This document shows, one piece after another, positions 26,149-34,311 of a stretch of 64,000 bases of DNA. The notes beneath the pieces were generated by a model. It did not search any database and was not told where the DNA came from. It was given only the letters and a program-made list of their open reading frames with translations. Where the stretch lies: positions 2,356,001 to 2,420,000 of the forward strand of contig NZ_JQNR01000005.1 in assembly GCF_000745345.1 (NCBI RefSeq). The letters are read 5' to 3'. The stretch is from Actinacidiphila yeochonensis CN732 (lineage in GTDB: Bacteria > Actinomycetota > Actinomycetes > Streptomycetales > Streptomycetaceae). The position numbers and the translations under genes were made by a program. Each line of letters starts with the position of its first letter. Position 1 is the stretch's first letter.

Positions 26149-26976
26149 ATGACAGACGCAACCGACCCGCGGGACCAGCCCGAGACGGGCGACGAGTGGC
26201 AGGAGGAGGCGGCCGCCGCCGCGGCGGAGGCCGAGGGCCGGCCGGAGGGCCGCGGCTGGCCCGAGCGGCACACCGGGCCGGTGATCCGCCGCCGGGGCCA
26301 GGTGCTCTCGGGCACCACCGACCAGCGCCTGCTGGACACCCGCGGCCCCTCGGACTGGGTGCACAGCGACCCGTGGCGGGTGCTCCGCATCCAGTCGGAG
26401 TTCGTCGAGGGCTTCGGCGCGCTGGCCGAACTCGGCCCGGCCGTCAGCGTCTTCGGCTCCGCCCGCACGGCGCCGGAGTCCCCCGAGTACGAGGCCGCGG
26501 TGCGGATCGGCCGCGCCCTGGCCGAGGCGGGCTTCGCGGTCATCACCGGCGGCGGCCCCGGCGCGATGGAGGCGGCCAACAAGGGCGCGCTCGCGGCCGG
26601 CGGGCTCTCCGTCGGCCTCGGCATCGAGCTGCCCTTCGAGCAGGGTCTCAATCCGTACGTCGACATCGGCGTCAACTTCCGGTACTTCTTCGTCCGCAAG
26701 ACGATGTTCGTCAAGTACGCGTCCGGGTTCGTCGTCCTGCCCGGCGGGTTCGGCACCCTCGACGAGCTCTTCGAGGCGCTGACCCTGGTACAGACGAAGA
26801 AGGTCACCCGCTTCCCGATCGTGCTCTTCGGCACCGAGTACTGGGGCGGCCTGGCCTCCTGGGTGCGCGGCACCCTGGTCGCCGAGGGCAAGGCGTCCGC
26901 CGCCGACCTGGAGCTGTTCCACGTCACCGACGACGTCGACGAGGCGGTGGAGCTGGTCACGAAGGAGAGCGCCTAG
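26149..26976 (+). CDS. LOG-family protein (TIGR00730), possible cytokinin riboside phosphoribohydrolase
   Basis: 275 residues. An acidic N-terminal 40 residues precede a Rossmann-type fold with VFGSART, ITGGGPGAMEAANKGA and the family motif LPGGFGTLDELFEALTLVQT, where PGGxGTxxE is the nucleotide-binding and catalytic signature. Proteins of this family release free bases from nucleoside monophosphates in some organisms. In M. tuberculosis the homologue Rv1205 lies near folP2, as here. Physiological role in streptomycetes is not clear. Confidence 0.88.
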   Translation: MTDATDPRDQPETGDEWQEEAAAAAAEAEGRPEGRGWPERHTGPVIRRRGQVLSGTTDQRLLDTRGPSDWVHSDPWRVLRIQSEFVEGFGALAELGPAVSVFGSARTAPESPEYEAAVRIGRALAEAGFAVITGGGPGAMEAANKGALAAGGLSVGLGIELPFEQGLNPYVDIGVNFRYFFVRKTMFVKYASGFVVLPGGFGTLDELFEALTLVQTKKVTRFPIVLFGTEYWGGLASWVRGTLVAEGKASAADLELFHVTDDVDEAVELVTKESA

Positions 26977-27025
26977 CGGGCGCCCTCCCGCCCGGACCCC
27001 CGCCCTGTCCGGGGTGCCGGCCCGG

Positions 27026-27085
27026 GCGGACCGGCAACGGGCGGACTGGCAACGAGTGGACCGGCAAGGGGCGGACCGGCTCCCG
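27026..27085. repeat. 15-bp tandem repeat, four imperfect copies
   Basis: Unit GCGGACCGGCAACGG begins at 27026, 27041, 27056 and 27071, in the gap between the convergent LOG and folP2 genes. No function is apparent. Confidence 0.7.
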
Positions 27086-27143
27086 CGGCCGGGCGGGCCG
27101 GCCGGCCGCGAAGGACCGGCCGCCCCGTCGTTCCGGACAGGGC

Positions 27144-28007
27144 TCAGGCGAGGCCGCGGCGGGCCACCGCCGGGGGACGGTGGCCCGCGATCGACGCGAC
27201 CATGTCCAGCACCTGCAGGGTCTCGGCGACCTCGTGCACGCGGTACACCTGGGCCCCCAGCCACGCCGAGACCGCCGTGGTGGCCAGGGTGCCGACCAGC
27301 CGCTCCTTCACCGGCCGGTCCAGCGTCTCGCCGACGAAGTCCTTGTTGGAGAGCGAGACCAGGACCGGCCACCCGGTGGCCGCCATCTCCGGCAGCCGCC
27401 GCGTCGCCTCCAGCGAGTGCCGGGTGTTCTTGCCGAAGTCGTGGCCCGGGTCGATGAGGATGCCGTCCCGGCGCACCCCCAGTGCGGCCGCCCGCTCGGC
27501 CAGCCCCACGGTCACCCGCAGGATGTCCGCCATCACGTCCTCGTACTCGACCCGGTGCGGCCGGGTGCGCGGCTCGGCGCCGCCCGCGTGCGTGCACACC
27601 AGGCCCGCACCGTGCCGCGCGGCCACCTCGGCGAGCTTCGGATCGACCCCGCCCCACGCGTCGTTCAGCAGGTCCGCCCCGGCCTGGCACACCTCCTCGG
27701 CCACCTCGTGCCGCCAGGTGTCCACGCTGATCACCACGTCCGGGTGGCGGCGCCGCACCTCGGCGACGAAGCCGACCGTACGGCGGATCTCCTCGGCCGC
27801 CGACACCTCCTCGCCCGGCCCCGCCTTCACCCCGCCGATGTCCACGATGGCCGCGCCCTCCTCGACCACCCGCGCGACCCGTTCCAGCGCGGGCTCGTCG
27901 GTGAACGTCGCGCCCTGGTCGTAGAACGAGTCCGGTGTCCGGTTGACGATCGCCATGACCACCGGCTCCCGCTCGCCGAATTCCCGGGCGCCCAGCCGAA
28001 ACCTCAC
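27144..28007 (-). CDS. folP2: Dihydropteroate synthase paralogue, FolP2 type (altered active-site loop)
   Basis: 287 residues from GTG after GAGGAG. The TIM barrel carries VMAIVNRTPDSFYDQG, DIGGVKAGPGEEV, VISVDTWRHEVAE, LLNDAWG, ILIDPGHDFGKNTRHSLE and VSLSNKDFVGETL. True DHPS has GGESTRPG in loop 2, with Thr and Arg acting in catalysis; here the loop reads GGVKAGPG, as in mycobacterial FolP2. It may therefore not make dihydropteroate. It is divergent from the DivIVA-like gene and belongs to the same syntenic block as in M. tuberculosis. Confidence 0.88.
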   Translation of the reverse strand: MRFRLGAREFGEREPVVMAIVNRTPDSFYDQGATFTDEPALERVARVVEEGAAIVDIGGVKAGPGEEVSAAEEIRRTVGFVAEVRRRHPDVVISVDTWRHEVAEEVCQAGADLLNDAWGGVDPKLAEVAARHGAGLVCTHAGGAEPRTRPHRVEYEDVMADILRVTVGLAERAAALGVRRDGILIDPGHDFGKNTRHSLEATRRLPEMAATGWPVLVSLSNKDFVGETLDRPVKERLVGTLATTAVSAWLGAQVYRVHEVAETLQVLDMVASIAGHRPPAVARRGLA

Positions 28008-28086
28008 GTGCCACTCCTCATCTCCGACTCATGCGATCGTGGCACGATCGTGCCTGACACGTAGGGTCGGACTCCGGGAGACCGCT

Positions 28087-28632
28087 TTGTTCTGGTTCAT
28101 GCTCATCGCGCTCGTCGCGGTGGTCGCCGCGGTGGCGCTGGCGGTGCTCGGCGACGGCGGCGCCCTCAGGGACGCGGACCCCGACCGGGTCCAGGACCGG
28201 CTGCCGTCGGACCGGCCGCTCGCCCGCGCGGACGTCGAGACCGTCCGCCTGCCCACCGGCGCGCGCGGCTACCGGATGGCCGAGGTGGACGAGGTGCTGG
28301 ACCGGCTCGGCGCCGAACTCGCCGAGCGCGACGCCCGCATCGCCGAGCTGGAGGCCTCGCTGGCCGGGGTGCGCGGCGGCGCCCCGCACACCGGCGACGA
28401 CCCCGGTCCGGTCCAGCACGGCCCGCGGGGGTTCGGCGCCCCCGGCCAGACCTACGGCCGGCCGTACGGCGGCCAGGACGGCCAGGGCCGCGGCGCCGAG
28501 GACGGCCAGGGCCGCGGCGCCGAGGGCTACGGCGGTCCGGAGCAGGGCCAGGACTACGGCAGGCCCTACGACCAGGAGCCCTACGGCCGCCAGCCGGGCG
28601 ATGACCCGGAGCGGGACGGCCGCGGTGAGTGA
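28087..28632 (+). CDS. Membrane-anchored DivIVA-domain protein
   Basis: 181 residues. I take the TTG at 28087, which has GGGAGA 5 nt upstream, giving MFWFMLIALVAVVAAVALAVL as an N-terminal membrane anchor; an ATG follows at 28099. Residues 50-95 contain the DivIVA-like segment VRLPTGARGYRMAEVDEVLDRLGAELAERDARIAELEA, a short coiled coil. The C-terminus is a Gly/Gln/Tyr-rich tail with a duplicated GQGRGAEDGQGRGAE unit. It probably binds curved membrane or polar-growth proteins. It overlaps the tag gene by 8 nt. Confidence 0.82.
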   Translation: MFWFMLIALVAVVAAVALAVLGDGGALRDADPDRVQDRLPSDRPLARADVETVRLPTGARGYRMAEVDEVLDRLGAELAERDARIAELEASLAGVRGGAPHTGDDPGPVQHGPRGFGAPGQTYGRPYGGQDGQGRGAEDGQGRGAEGYGGPEQGQDYGRPYDQEPYGRQPGDDPERDGRGE

Positions 28633-29218
28633 CGGCGGGACCGGGACCGTCGTCGGGCCCGACGGGAAGCCGCGCTGCCCGTGGGGCCTGTCCACCCCCG
28701 ACTACGTCGCCTACCACGACGAGGAGTGGGGCCGGCCGGTCCACGGCGACGACCCGCTCTTCGAGCGGATCTGCCTGGAGGCGTTCCAGTCCGGGCTGTC
28801 GTGGATCACCATCCTGCGGCGCCGCGAGACCTTCCGCGCGGCCTTCGCCGGGTTCGCGATCGACGCGGTGGCCGCGTTCACCGACGAGGACCGCGCCCGG
28901 CTGCTCGCCGACCCCGGGATCATCCGCAACCGGGCGAAGGTCGACGCCGCCATCGCCAACGCCGCCGCGGCGCGGGCCGTCCGGGACACCTACGACGGGG
29001 GGCTGGACGCGCTGCTCTGGTCGTTCGCCCCCGACCCGGCGCTCCGCCCGGCCCCGCGCACCACCGCCGACGTGCCCGCCACCACCCCGGAGTCGACCGC
29101 GCTGGCCAAGGAGCTGAAGAAGCACGGCTTCCGCTTCGTCGGACCGACCACGGCCTACGCGCTGATGCAGGCGTGCGGCCTGGTCAACGACCACCTCGCC
29201 GGCTGCGCCGCCCGCTGA
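28625..29218 (+). CDS. tag: DNA-3-methyladenine glycosylase I
   Basis: 197 residues. Tag removes 3-methyladenine from alkylated DNA. Family motifs are CPWGLSTPDYVAYHDEEWGRPVHGDDPLFERICLEAFQSGLSW at the N-terminus, with the Glu and Tyr/Trp base-recognition residues, and FRFVGPTTAYALMQACGLVNDH at the C-terminus. The helix-hairpin region IIRNRAKVDAAIANA is intact. The GTG at 28625 overlaps the preceding gene by 8 nt, so both are cotranscribed, as in Mycobacterium (Rv1209-Rv1210). Confidence 0.92.
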   Translation: MSDGGTGTVVGPDGKPRCPWGLSTPDYVAYHDEEWGRPVHGDDPLFERICLEAFQSGLSWITILRRRETFRAAFAGFAIDAVAAFTDEDRARLLADPGIIRNRAKVDAAIANAAAARAVRDTYDGGLDALLWSFAPDPALRPAPRTTADVPATTPESTALAKELKKHGFRFVGPTTAYALMQACGLVNDHLAGCAAR

Positions 29219-29350
29219 CCACCCATCGCCGCCCCGCCCGGATCGCCCCAACGGCAACGACAACGACTGCGGACCGGACCCGGGCCCGGACCCGGGCCCG
29301 GACCCGGAGCCCGCGACGCGCCCGGGCGGCCGGCGGGCGCCGGCGGGTTC

Positions 29351-30133
29351 TCAGCGGCCGGTGAAGCGGGGCTGCTCCTTGCGGACGAACGCGGCCACGG
29401 CCGCCCGGTGGTCCGCCGAGGAGCCGGCCCGGGACTGGAGCACGTCCTCGCGGGCCAGCGCGTCCGGCAGCGAGGAGGAGGCCGCGCCGGCCAGCGCCTC
29501 CTTGATCGCCGCGTACGCCGCCGTCGGCCCCTCGGCCAGCTGCCGGGCCGTCGCGACCGCCTCGGCGGCCAGCTCCTCGTCGGGCACCACCCGGTGCACC
29601 AGGCCCAGTTCCAGCGCCTCCGCCGACCCCACCCGGCGCGGGAAGAGCAGCAGCTCGGCGGCCCGCCCGTAGCCGACCAGCCGCTGCAGGGTCCACGACA
29701 TCCCGGAGTCGGTGGAGAGCCCGACCCCGGCGAAGGCGGTGGTGAACGAGGCGCTCCGCCCCGCGATCCGGTAGTCCGCGGCGAACGCGAAGCCCGCGCC
29801 CGCCCCGGCCGCGGCCCCGTTGACGGCGGCCACCACCGGCTTCGGCATGGTGGCGATCGCCAGGGTGATCGGGTTGTAGTGCTCCGCGACGGTGGTCATG
29901 CCGCCGCCCGCCTCCAGCACGCCGACGTGCTCCTTGAGGTCCTGCCCGACGCAGAACGCCCGGCCCCGGGCGGCGAGCAGCACCGCCCGGACCGCCCCGT
30001 CGCCCGCCGCCGCGCGCAACGCGTCCCGCAACTGCTCCTTGGCCGCCGTGTCGAGCGCGTTCATCGCGTCCGGCCGGTCCAGGGTGACCGTGGCCAGCCC
30101 GTCCTCGACCGCGTACCGTACGCTCTCACCCAT
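29351..30133 (-). CDS. Enoyl-CoA hydratase/isomerase family protein, PaaG-like
   Basis: 260 residues from the ATG at 30133, preceded by AAGGG. The crotonase fold is shown by VTLDRPDAMNALDTAAKEQL, RGRAFCVGQDLKEH and the oxyanion-hole region PKPVVAAVNGAAAGAGAGFAFAADYRIA. At the second catalytic site it has GLSTDSGMSW, an Asp as in PaaG-type isomerases rather than the Glu of hydratases. It may act in fatty-acid or phenylacetate-like acyl-CoA metabolism. No pathway partner lies nearby. Confidence 0.87.
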   Translation of the reverse strand: MGESVRYAVEDGLATVTLDRPDAMNALDTAAKEQLRDALRAAAGDGAVRAVLLAARGRAFCVGQDLKEHVGVLEAGGGMTTVAEHYNPITLAIATMPKPVVAAVNGAAAGAGAGFAFAADYRIAGRSASFTTAFAGVGLSTDSGMSWTLQRLVGYGRAAELLLFPRRVGSAEALELGLVHRVVPDEELAAEAVATARQLAEGPTAAYAAIKEALAGAASSSLPDALAREDVLQSRAGSSADHRAAVAAFVRKEQPRFTGR

Positions 30134-30497
30134 ACTCAGCACCCTTCGCCACGGACGTCCGGCGGTCGGTCGGGCGGTCGGTTCGGCAGCTGTCCGGCAG
30201 CCGCCCGGCCGTGCCCCGGCTGATCTCCCGGTCAGGATGCCCGACCGGGAGGTCGCCGCGCATGTGACGTACCTCAAACCGGAGCGGCGGTACCGTCCTC
30301 GGCAGGGCCGCCGGGCATGCCCCGAAGCTCCGGAAAACCCCGTACCGGACGCCCGTTCTCCGGCGAAACAGCCGGTCCCGGCGTTGCGAAAGGAGAACGG
30401 AGTGACGCTGATATTGGTCATCGGGTCGGCGGATGCGGGATAATGGCCGAGAACCAATGTGTTCGAGTCCGAGCTGGTTTCAGGAAGGGGAACGAGC
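30134..30497. promoter_or_regulatory. Divergent gap upstream of the DUF3117 gene
   Basis: 364 nt without a supported gene. TTGGTC at 30414-30419 and GATAAT at 30439-30444 form a weak plus-strand promoter candidate (19-nt spacing) before the DUF3117 gene. Nothing else stands out. Confidence 0.35.
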
Positions 30498-30665
30498 ATG
30501 GCGGCCATGAAGCCGCGGACGGGTGACGGCCCGCTCGAGGTGACCAAGGAGGGGCGGAGCATCATCATGCGCGTTCCGCTGGAGGGCGGCGGACGGCTTG
30601 TCGTCGAGTTGACCCCGGACGAGGCGGACGCCCTCGGCGACGCGCTGAAGAAGGCCATCGTCTGA
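30498..30665 (+). CDS. DUF3117 small conserved protein
   Basis: 55 residues from ATG after AGGAAGGGG. It begins MAAMKPRTGDGPLEVTKEG and ends ELTPDEADALGDALKKAIV, matching the actinobacterial DUF3117 family at full length (Rv1211 in M. tuberculosis). It is likely a small beta-strand plus helix cytosolic protein. Function is unknown. A very strong intrinsic terminator follows 20 nt after the stop codon. Confidence 0.88.
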   Translation: MAAMKPRTGDGPLEVTKEGRSIIMRVPLEGGGRLVVELTPDEADALGDALKKAIV

Positions 30666-30684
30666 CCAGCCGGCCCCCCTACCT

Positions 30685-30725
30685 GCCGCGGCCACGCACC
30701 TCAGGGTGCGTGGCCGCGGCTTTTT
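30685..30725 (+). terminator. Intrinsic terminator of the DUF3117 gene
   Basis: A perfect 16-bp stem (30685-30700 with 30705-30720), loop TCAG, followed directly by TTTTT. This is the clearest Rho-independent terminator in the window. Confidence 0.93.
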
Positions 30726-30727
30726 CC

Positions 30728-30775
30728 CCGGTCCCGCCGGTCTCCGGTCCCGCCGGTCTCCGGTTCCGCCGGTAT
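30728..30775. repeat. 16-bp tandem repeat, three copies
   Basis: CCGGTCCCGCCGGTCT is repeated at 30728 and 30744 exactly and at 30760 with two changes, right after the terminator. Further degenerate copies follow to about 30860. No function is evident. Confidence 0.7.
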
Positions 30776-30908
30776 CCGCTGACTTCTGCCGGTCCCGTCG
30801 GTATCCGCCCGGGTTGCGCCGGATCGTGCGGGGTTCCGCCGGTCCGTCGGCTCCGGCCCTCCCGGGCGCGGCCCCGGCCGGACCGGAGGCGATGGCCGGG
30901 CGGGGTGG

Positions 30909-31544
30909 TCAGGGCAGCCGCACCGCGCAGAGGAGGCCGTCCTCGGTGGGCAGCAGGACGGGGGTCAGCTGGGGGTTGTCGCGTACCGTGCGCATGAGTT
31001 CGCGCAGGCGGACGGACTCGGCGTCCTGGTGGGCGGCGTCGAGCGCGCGGCCCCGGCCGAAGGCGCCCTCGAAGCAGACGACGCCGCCGGGGCGCAGCAG
31101 GCGCAGCGACTCGTCGAGGTAGGCCAGGCACTCCAGGCGGTCGGCGTCGCAGAAGACGAGGTCGTAGGCGCCGTCGGTGAGACGGGGGAGGACGTCGAGG
31201 GCGCGGCCGCAGATGAAGCGGGCGCGGTTCGCGGGGACGCCGGCGTCGCGGTAGGCCTCGCGGGCCAGTTGCTGGCGGTCCGGCTCGGAGTCGACCGTGG
31301 TCAGCACGCCGTCGGGGCGCATGCCGTGGAGCAGGTGGAGGCCGGAGACCCCGGCGCCGGTGCCCACCTCGACCACGGACTTCGCGCCGCACGCCCCGGC
31401 CAGCAGCCGCAGCGCCGCGCCGGTGCCGGGGGAGACGGCCCGCAGTCCGGCCGCGCGGGAGCGGGCGCGGGCGCGTATCAGCGGCTCGTCCTCCGCGGCG
31501 AAGGCGTCGGCGAACGCCCAGCTCGCCTGCCAGTTGCCGGAAAT
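30909..31544 (-). CDS. Class I SAM-dependent O-methyltransferase (probable ATT start)
   Basis: About 211 residues. Rossmann motifs are VVEVGTGAGVSGLHLLHGM (SAM motif I), TTVDSEPDRQQLAREAY, ARFICGRALDVLPRL, YDLVFCDADRLECLAYL and LRPGGVVCFEGAFG. The family resembles catechol-type O-methyltransferases and is the homologue of Rv1220c, which also lies divergent from sigE. The conserved N-terminus SGNWQASWAFADAFAAEDE extends upstream to an ATT at 31544 with GGGGAGA at good spacing. No ATG, GTG or TTG is in frame before the upstream stop, so an ATT start is inferred. The substrate is unknown. Confidence 0.82.
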   Translation of the reverse strand: MSGNWQASWAFADAFAAEDEPLIRARARSRAAGLRAVSPGTGAALRLLAGACGAKSVVEVGTGAGVSGLHLLHGMRPDGVLTTVDSEPDRQQLAREAYRDAGVPANRARFICGRALDVLPRLTDGAYDLVFCDADRLECLAYLDESLRLLRPGGVVCFEGAFGRGRALDAAHQDAESVRLRELMRTVRDNPQLTPVLLPTEDGLLCAVRLP

Positions 31545-31612
31545 GGCCTCTCCCCTTGTCCTGTCGTGCCCATTGCGGACGGCCCTCGCGGGGAGCGTAT
31601 CTGCTGCCGTCG

Positions 31613-31640
31613 GGAACCCGCTGATGGGACCGGGCGTTAG
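31613..31640 (+). promoter_or_regulatory. ECF-type promoter candidate upstream of sigE
   Basis: GGAACC at 31613-31618 and CGTT at 31635-31638 are 16 nt apart, fitting the GGAAC/CGTT pattern recognised by SigE-type ECF sigma factors. It lies about 110 nt before the sigma-factor start on the same strand, so autoregulation is a reasonable inference. Confidence 0.5.
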
Positions 31641-31750
31641 CGCTTTAGGCAGTACCTACATCGGGCGGGCAGGAAAACGGGTGGCCCCACGCCACCCCGT
31701 CCCGCCCGAGGCAACAGCGCATTTATCCGGAGCTAACGGGCGAGGTGGAT

Positions 31751-32521
31751 ATGGTAGGGGCTCTACTGGCCACCACCAGAGCCGACAGGGGAGGTGTGGC
31801 TGCGGCCGGTGACCGAGGAGTGCTCGCGCGCTTCCGCCGGTCGGCCGGACAGCCCGTATCCGTGACCAACACCGCTGACGACCGTTCACCCGGCACCCAC
31901 TCCGCGACAGCCACGTTCGCCACCGACGGAGACGGTCAGACGTGGACGCCTCCCTCCTGGGAGGAGATCGTCAGCACGCACAGTGCTCGGGTCTACCGGC
32001 TGGCGTACCGCCTGACCGGCAACCAGCACGACGCGGAGGACCTCACCCAGGAGGTCTTCGTGCGGGTCTTCCGATCCCTTGCCACCTACACGCCCGGCAC
32101 CTTCGAGGGCTGGCTGCACCGCATCACCACGAACCTGTTCCTGGACATGGTGCGGCGCCGTCAGCGCATCCGGTTCGACGCCCTCGGCGACGACGCGGCC
32201 GAGCGGCTCCCCAGCCGCGAGCCGTCCCCCGCGCAGCACTTCAACGACACGCACTTCGACGCGGACATCCAGCAGGCGCTGGACACCCTCGCGCCGGAGT
32301 TCCGCGCCGCCGTGGTGCTCTGCGACATCGAGGGGCTGTCGTACGAGGAGATCGCCGCCACCCTCGGGGTGAAGCTGGGCACGGTGCGCAGCCGCATCCA
32401 CCGCGGCCGCTCCCACCTCCGCAAGGCTCTGGAGCACCGGGCGCCCGGAGCGCGCCCGGCGCCCGCGCTCGCTGCCGCTGCCTCCGTACCCGAACCTGGC
32501 CAGGAGGGCGGGAGAACGTGA
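31751..32521 (+). CDS. sigE: ECF RNA polymerase sigma factor, SigE family
   Basis: 256 residues from the ATG at 31751; a GTG at 31745 is the alternative. After a 65-residue N-terminal extension, region 2 is VSTHSARVYRLAYRLTGNQHDAEDLTQEVFVRVF through TTNLFLDMVRRRQR. Region 4 is LAPEFRAAVVLCDIEGLSYEEIAATLGVKLGTVRSRIHRGRSHLR. Gene order methyltransferase, sigma, anti-sigma, tatB matches M. tuberculosis sigE (Rv1221), a cell-envelope stress regulator; note that it is not the S. coelicolor gene called sigE. The stop overlaps the anti-sigma GTG. Confidence 0.9.
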   Translation: MVGALLATTRADRGGVAAAGDRGVLARFRRSAGQPVSVTNTADDRSPGTHSATATFATDGDGQTWTPPSWEEIVSTHSARVYRLAYRLTGNQHDAEDLTQEVFVRVFRSLATYTPGTFEGWLHRITTNLFLDMVRRRQRIRFDALGDDAAERLPSREPSPAQHFNDTHFDADIQQALDTLAPEFRAAVVLCDIEGLSYEEIAATLGVKLGTVRSRIHRGRSHLRKALEHRAPGARPAPALAAAASVPEPGQEGGRT

Positions 32522-33515
32522 GCAGCAGCGGTTCAGGTGAACAGCGGCGTACCCAGCGTCCGGTGGTCGCCGAGGCGCATCTGGGGGACCGGTTGGCCGC
32601 CTTCGTCGACGGCGAGCTGAGCGGTGACACCAGGGACCGGGTGGCGGCGCACCTCGCGACGTGCCAGCAGTGCAAGTGGGCCGCCGCCGAACAGCGGCGG
32701 CTGAAGAGGGTGATGGCCGGCTCGGAGCTGCCGGCCATATCGGCCGGTCTGCTGGCGCGGCTCCAGGGGCTGCCCGGCATGGACTGCGGCGACGGGCCCG
32801 GCGGCATGGACGGCCGGGGCCGGAGGGGGCGGACGCGGGCGGCTACGGCCACCGGCGCGGCCCCTTCGACGGCGGGTTCCTCGGCCGCGGCGGCACCGGG
32901 GGCGGTTTCGCCTCCCGTGGCGGCCCGGACGACACCGGGATGCCGGAGATACCGGACGCGGCCGGCACGGTCGTCCCGGTTCCGGCCGGCGCCCCCGGGG
33001 GCGGCTTCTCCTACCTGGACCCGGTCGCCGACCTGGTGCCCGGCGGGGACGGCCAGCCGCGCGGCCGCGGCTTCCGGATACACGACTCCACCTCGCGCGG
33101 CCGGCGCTTCGCCTTCGCCGCGGCCGGCGCGTTCTCCATGGCCGCCATCGCGATCGGCAGCACGCTGCCGATGGAGGCTGCCATGGACGGCGGGGCCCGT
33201 CCGGACGACGGTCCCGCTGTGATTCCCGTCACGGCCGGTCAGGTCTCCGACACCCGTGGCACCACGCCGCGCGGCGTGCTGGAGTCCGAGCGGCAGGAGC
33301 GGCGGCAGTCGCCGTCCGTCGGCGCGTCGGCCACCTCCGTGGCGCTGGCCGGGTCGCTGCTGGCCGGCGGTGTCGTACCGCTGTCGGCGGCCCCCACGGC
33401 CGCCCCGGCCGCGGTGGCCCTCGCGGCCGGGCAGCAGGCCGCGGAGACCGCCTCGGCGGCGCGACAGGCCGACACTGCGGCCGCGTCCTCCGGCAGCTCC
33501 GCGCTGCCGCGATGA
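32518..33515 (+). pseudogene. rseA: Anti-sigma factor with zinc motif (RseA type), frame broken at 32816-32819
   Basis: The frame-corrected product is about 332 residues. The N-terminal domain has AHLGDRLAAFVDGELSG and the zinc-type HLATCQQC motif (HxxxCxxC) that binds ECF sigma factors. After MDGRG the given frame goes out. Adding one G to the GGGG run at 32816-32819 continues as PEGADAGGYGHRRGPFDGG into the second frame, which holds a membrane helix (RRFAFAAAGAFSMAAIAIG) and an Ala-rich outer tail to the TGA at 33513. It overlaps sigE by 4 nt. The break is probably a base-call error; if real, SigE would lose its membrane brake. Confidence 0.8.
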
Positions 33516-33819
33516 GGGCTGTGACGGTGAGCGGCTTCTCGCGCGGCGCGCGCCGGTCCTGGGGGGCCGCTCGGCGCCGTCGGCCTCCGGGGGGCTTCCA
33601 GGGGCCTTCCTGCGGCTTTGCGGGGCTGTTCCCCGGTGGTTCCCGGCACGTTCCCCGGCCGGTCGCCGCCGGGTCGCCGGAGGGCCGGACAGTGGCGGCT
33701 CCGCACCACACGGCGGCAGAGTTTGGCCGTTGCCACTCCCGAATCGCTCGGGTGGGCAGGTACCGTGAATTCCGCCGGTCCCTGCCCCGCCGGCTGTGGA
33801 CGTCCCAAGGAGCTGCAAG
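33516..33819. other. Gap where htrA is expected
   Basis: 304 nt between the anti-sigma gene and tatB. In M. tuberculosis a membrane serine protease gene (htrA) sits at this place. Nothing here resembles it. A small hairpin (CCCGA-N5-TCGGG) lies at about 33749-33763. The open frame at 33512-33835 is Arg/Gly-rich shadow sequence. Confidence 0.5.
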
Positions 33820-34311
33820 GTGTTCTTCGACATAGGCCCGCTGGAGCTGGTCGCGCTCGTGGTCCTTGCGGTGCTCGTCTTCGGTCCGGACAAGCTTCCG
33901 AAGATGATCCAGGACGCGATGGCGTTCATCCGGAAGGTGCGCGAGTTCTCCGACAGCGCCAAGGAGGACATCCGCCGCGAGCTGGGGCCGGAGTTCAAGG
34001 ACTTCGAGTTCGAGGACCTCAACCCCAAGACGTTCATCCGCAAGAACCTGATGAACGGCGAGGACGAGTACGGCCTCAGCGAGCTGAAGGACCTGCGGGA
34101 CAGCCTCGACCTGCGCAAGGAGATGTCCGAGGTCACCGACCTGCGCAAGGAGATGGCGGAGGTCACCGACGCGGTCAACGGCGTCGAGCCGGCCGCCGCG
34201 GGTGCCGCCAGTGCCTCGGGCGCCGCCGCCAACGGCTCCGTGGCCGCCGGGGACCGGCTCAAGAAGCTCGGTCCGGGCGAGCCGCCCCCGTTCGACGCCG
34301 ACGCGACCTGA
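33820..34311 (+). CDS. tatB: Sec-independent (Tat) translocase subunit TatB
   Basis: 163 residues. The GTG at 33820 follows AAGGAG. It begins MFFDIGPLELVALVVLAVLV, the short membrane helix with the conserved Glu, then the FGPDKLPKM hinge and a long amphipathic helix KVREFSDSAKEDIRRELGPEF, all TatB hallmarks. A charged region with a repeated (S)LRKEM(S/A)EVTD unit and an Ala-rich tail follow. TatB receives folded signal-peptide proteins in the TatABC pathway. Here it follows the sigE module directly, as the last gene of that cluster. Confidence 0.92.
   Translation: MFFDIGPLELVALVVLAVLVFGPDKLPKMIQDAMAFIRKVREFSDSAKEDIRRELGPEFKDFEFEDLNPKTFIRKNLMNGEDEYGLSELKDLRDSLDLRKEMSEVTDLRKEMAEVTDAVNGVEPAAAGAASASGAAANGSVAAGDRLKKLGPGEPPPFDADAT

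Noticed and set aside
23484..26960. 1158-residue open frame on the minus strand
   Set aside because: It lies antisense to dapC, dapE and the LOG gene and has the Arg/Gly/Pro-rich composition of shadow frames in high-GC DNA.
33512..33835. ORF between the anti-sigma gene and tatB as a remnant of htrA
   Set aside because: It shows no protease motif or membrane helix and is Arg/Gly-rich.
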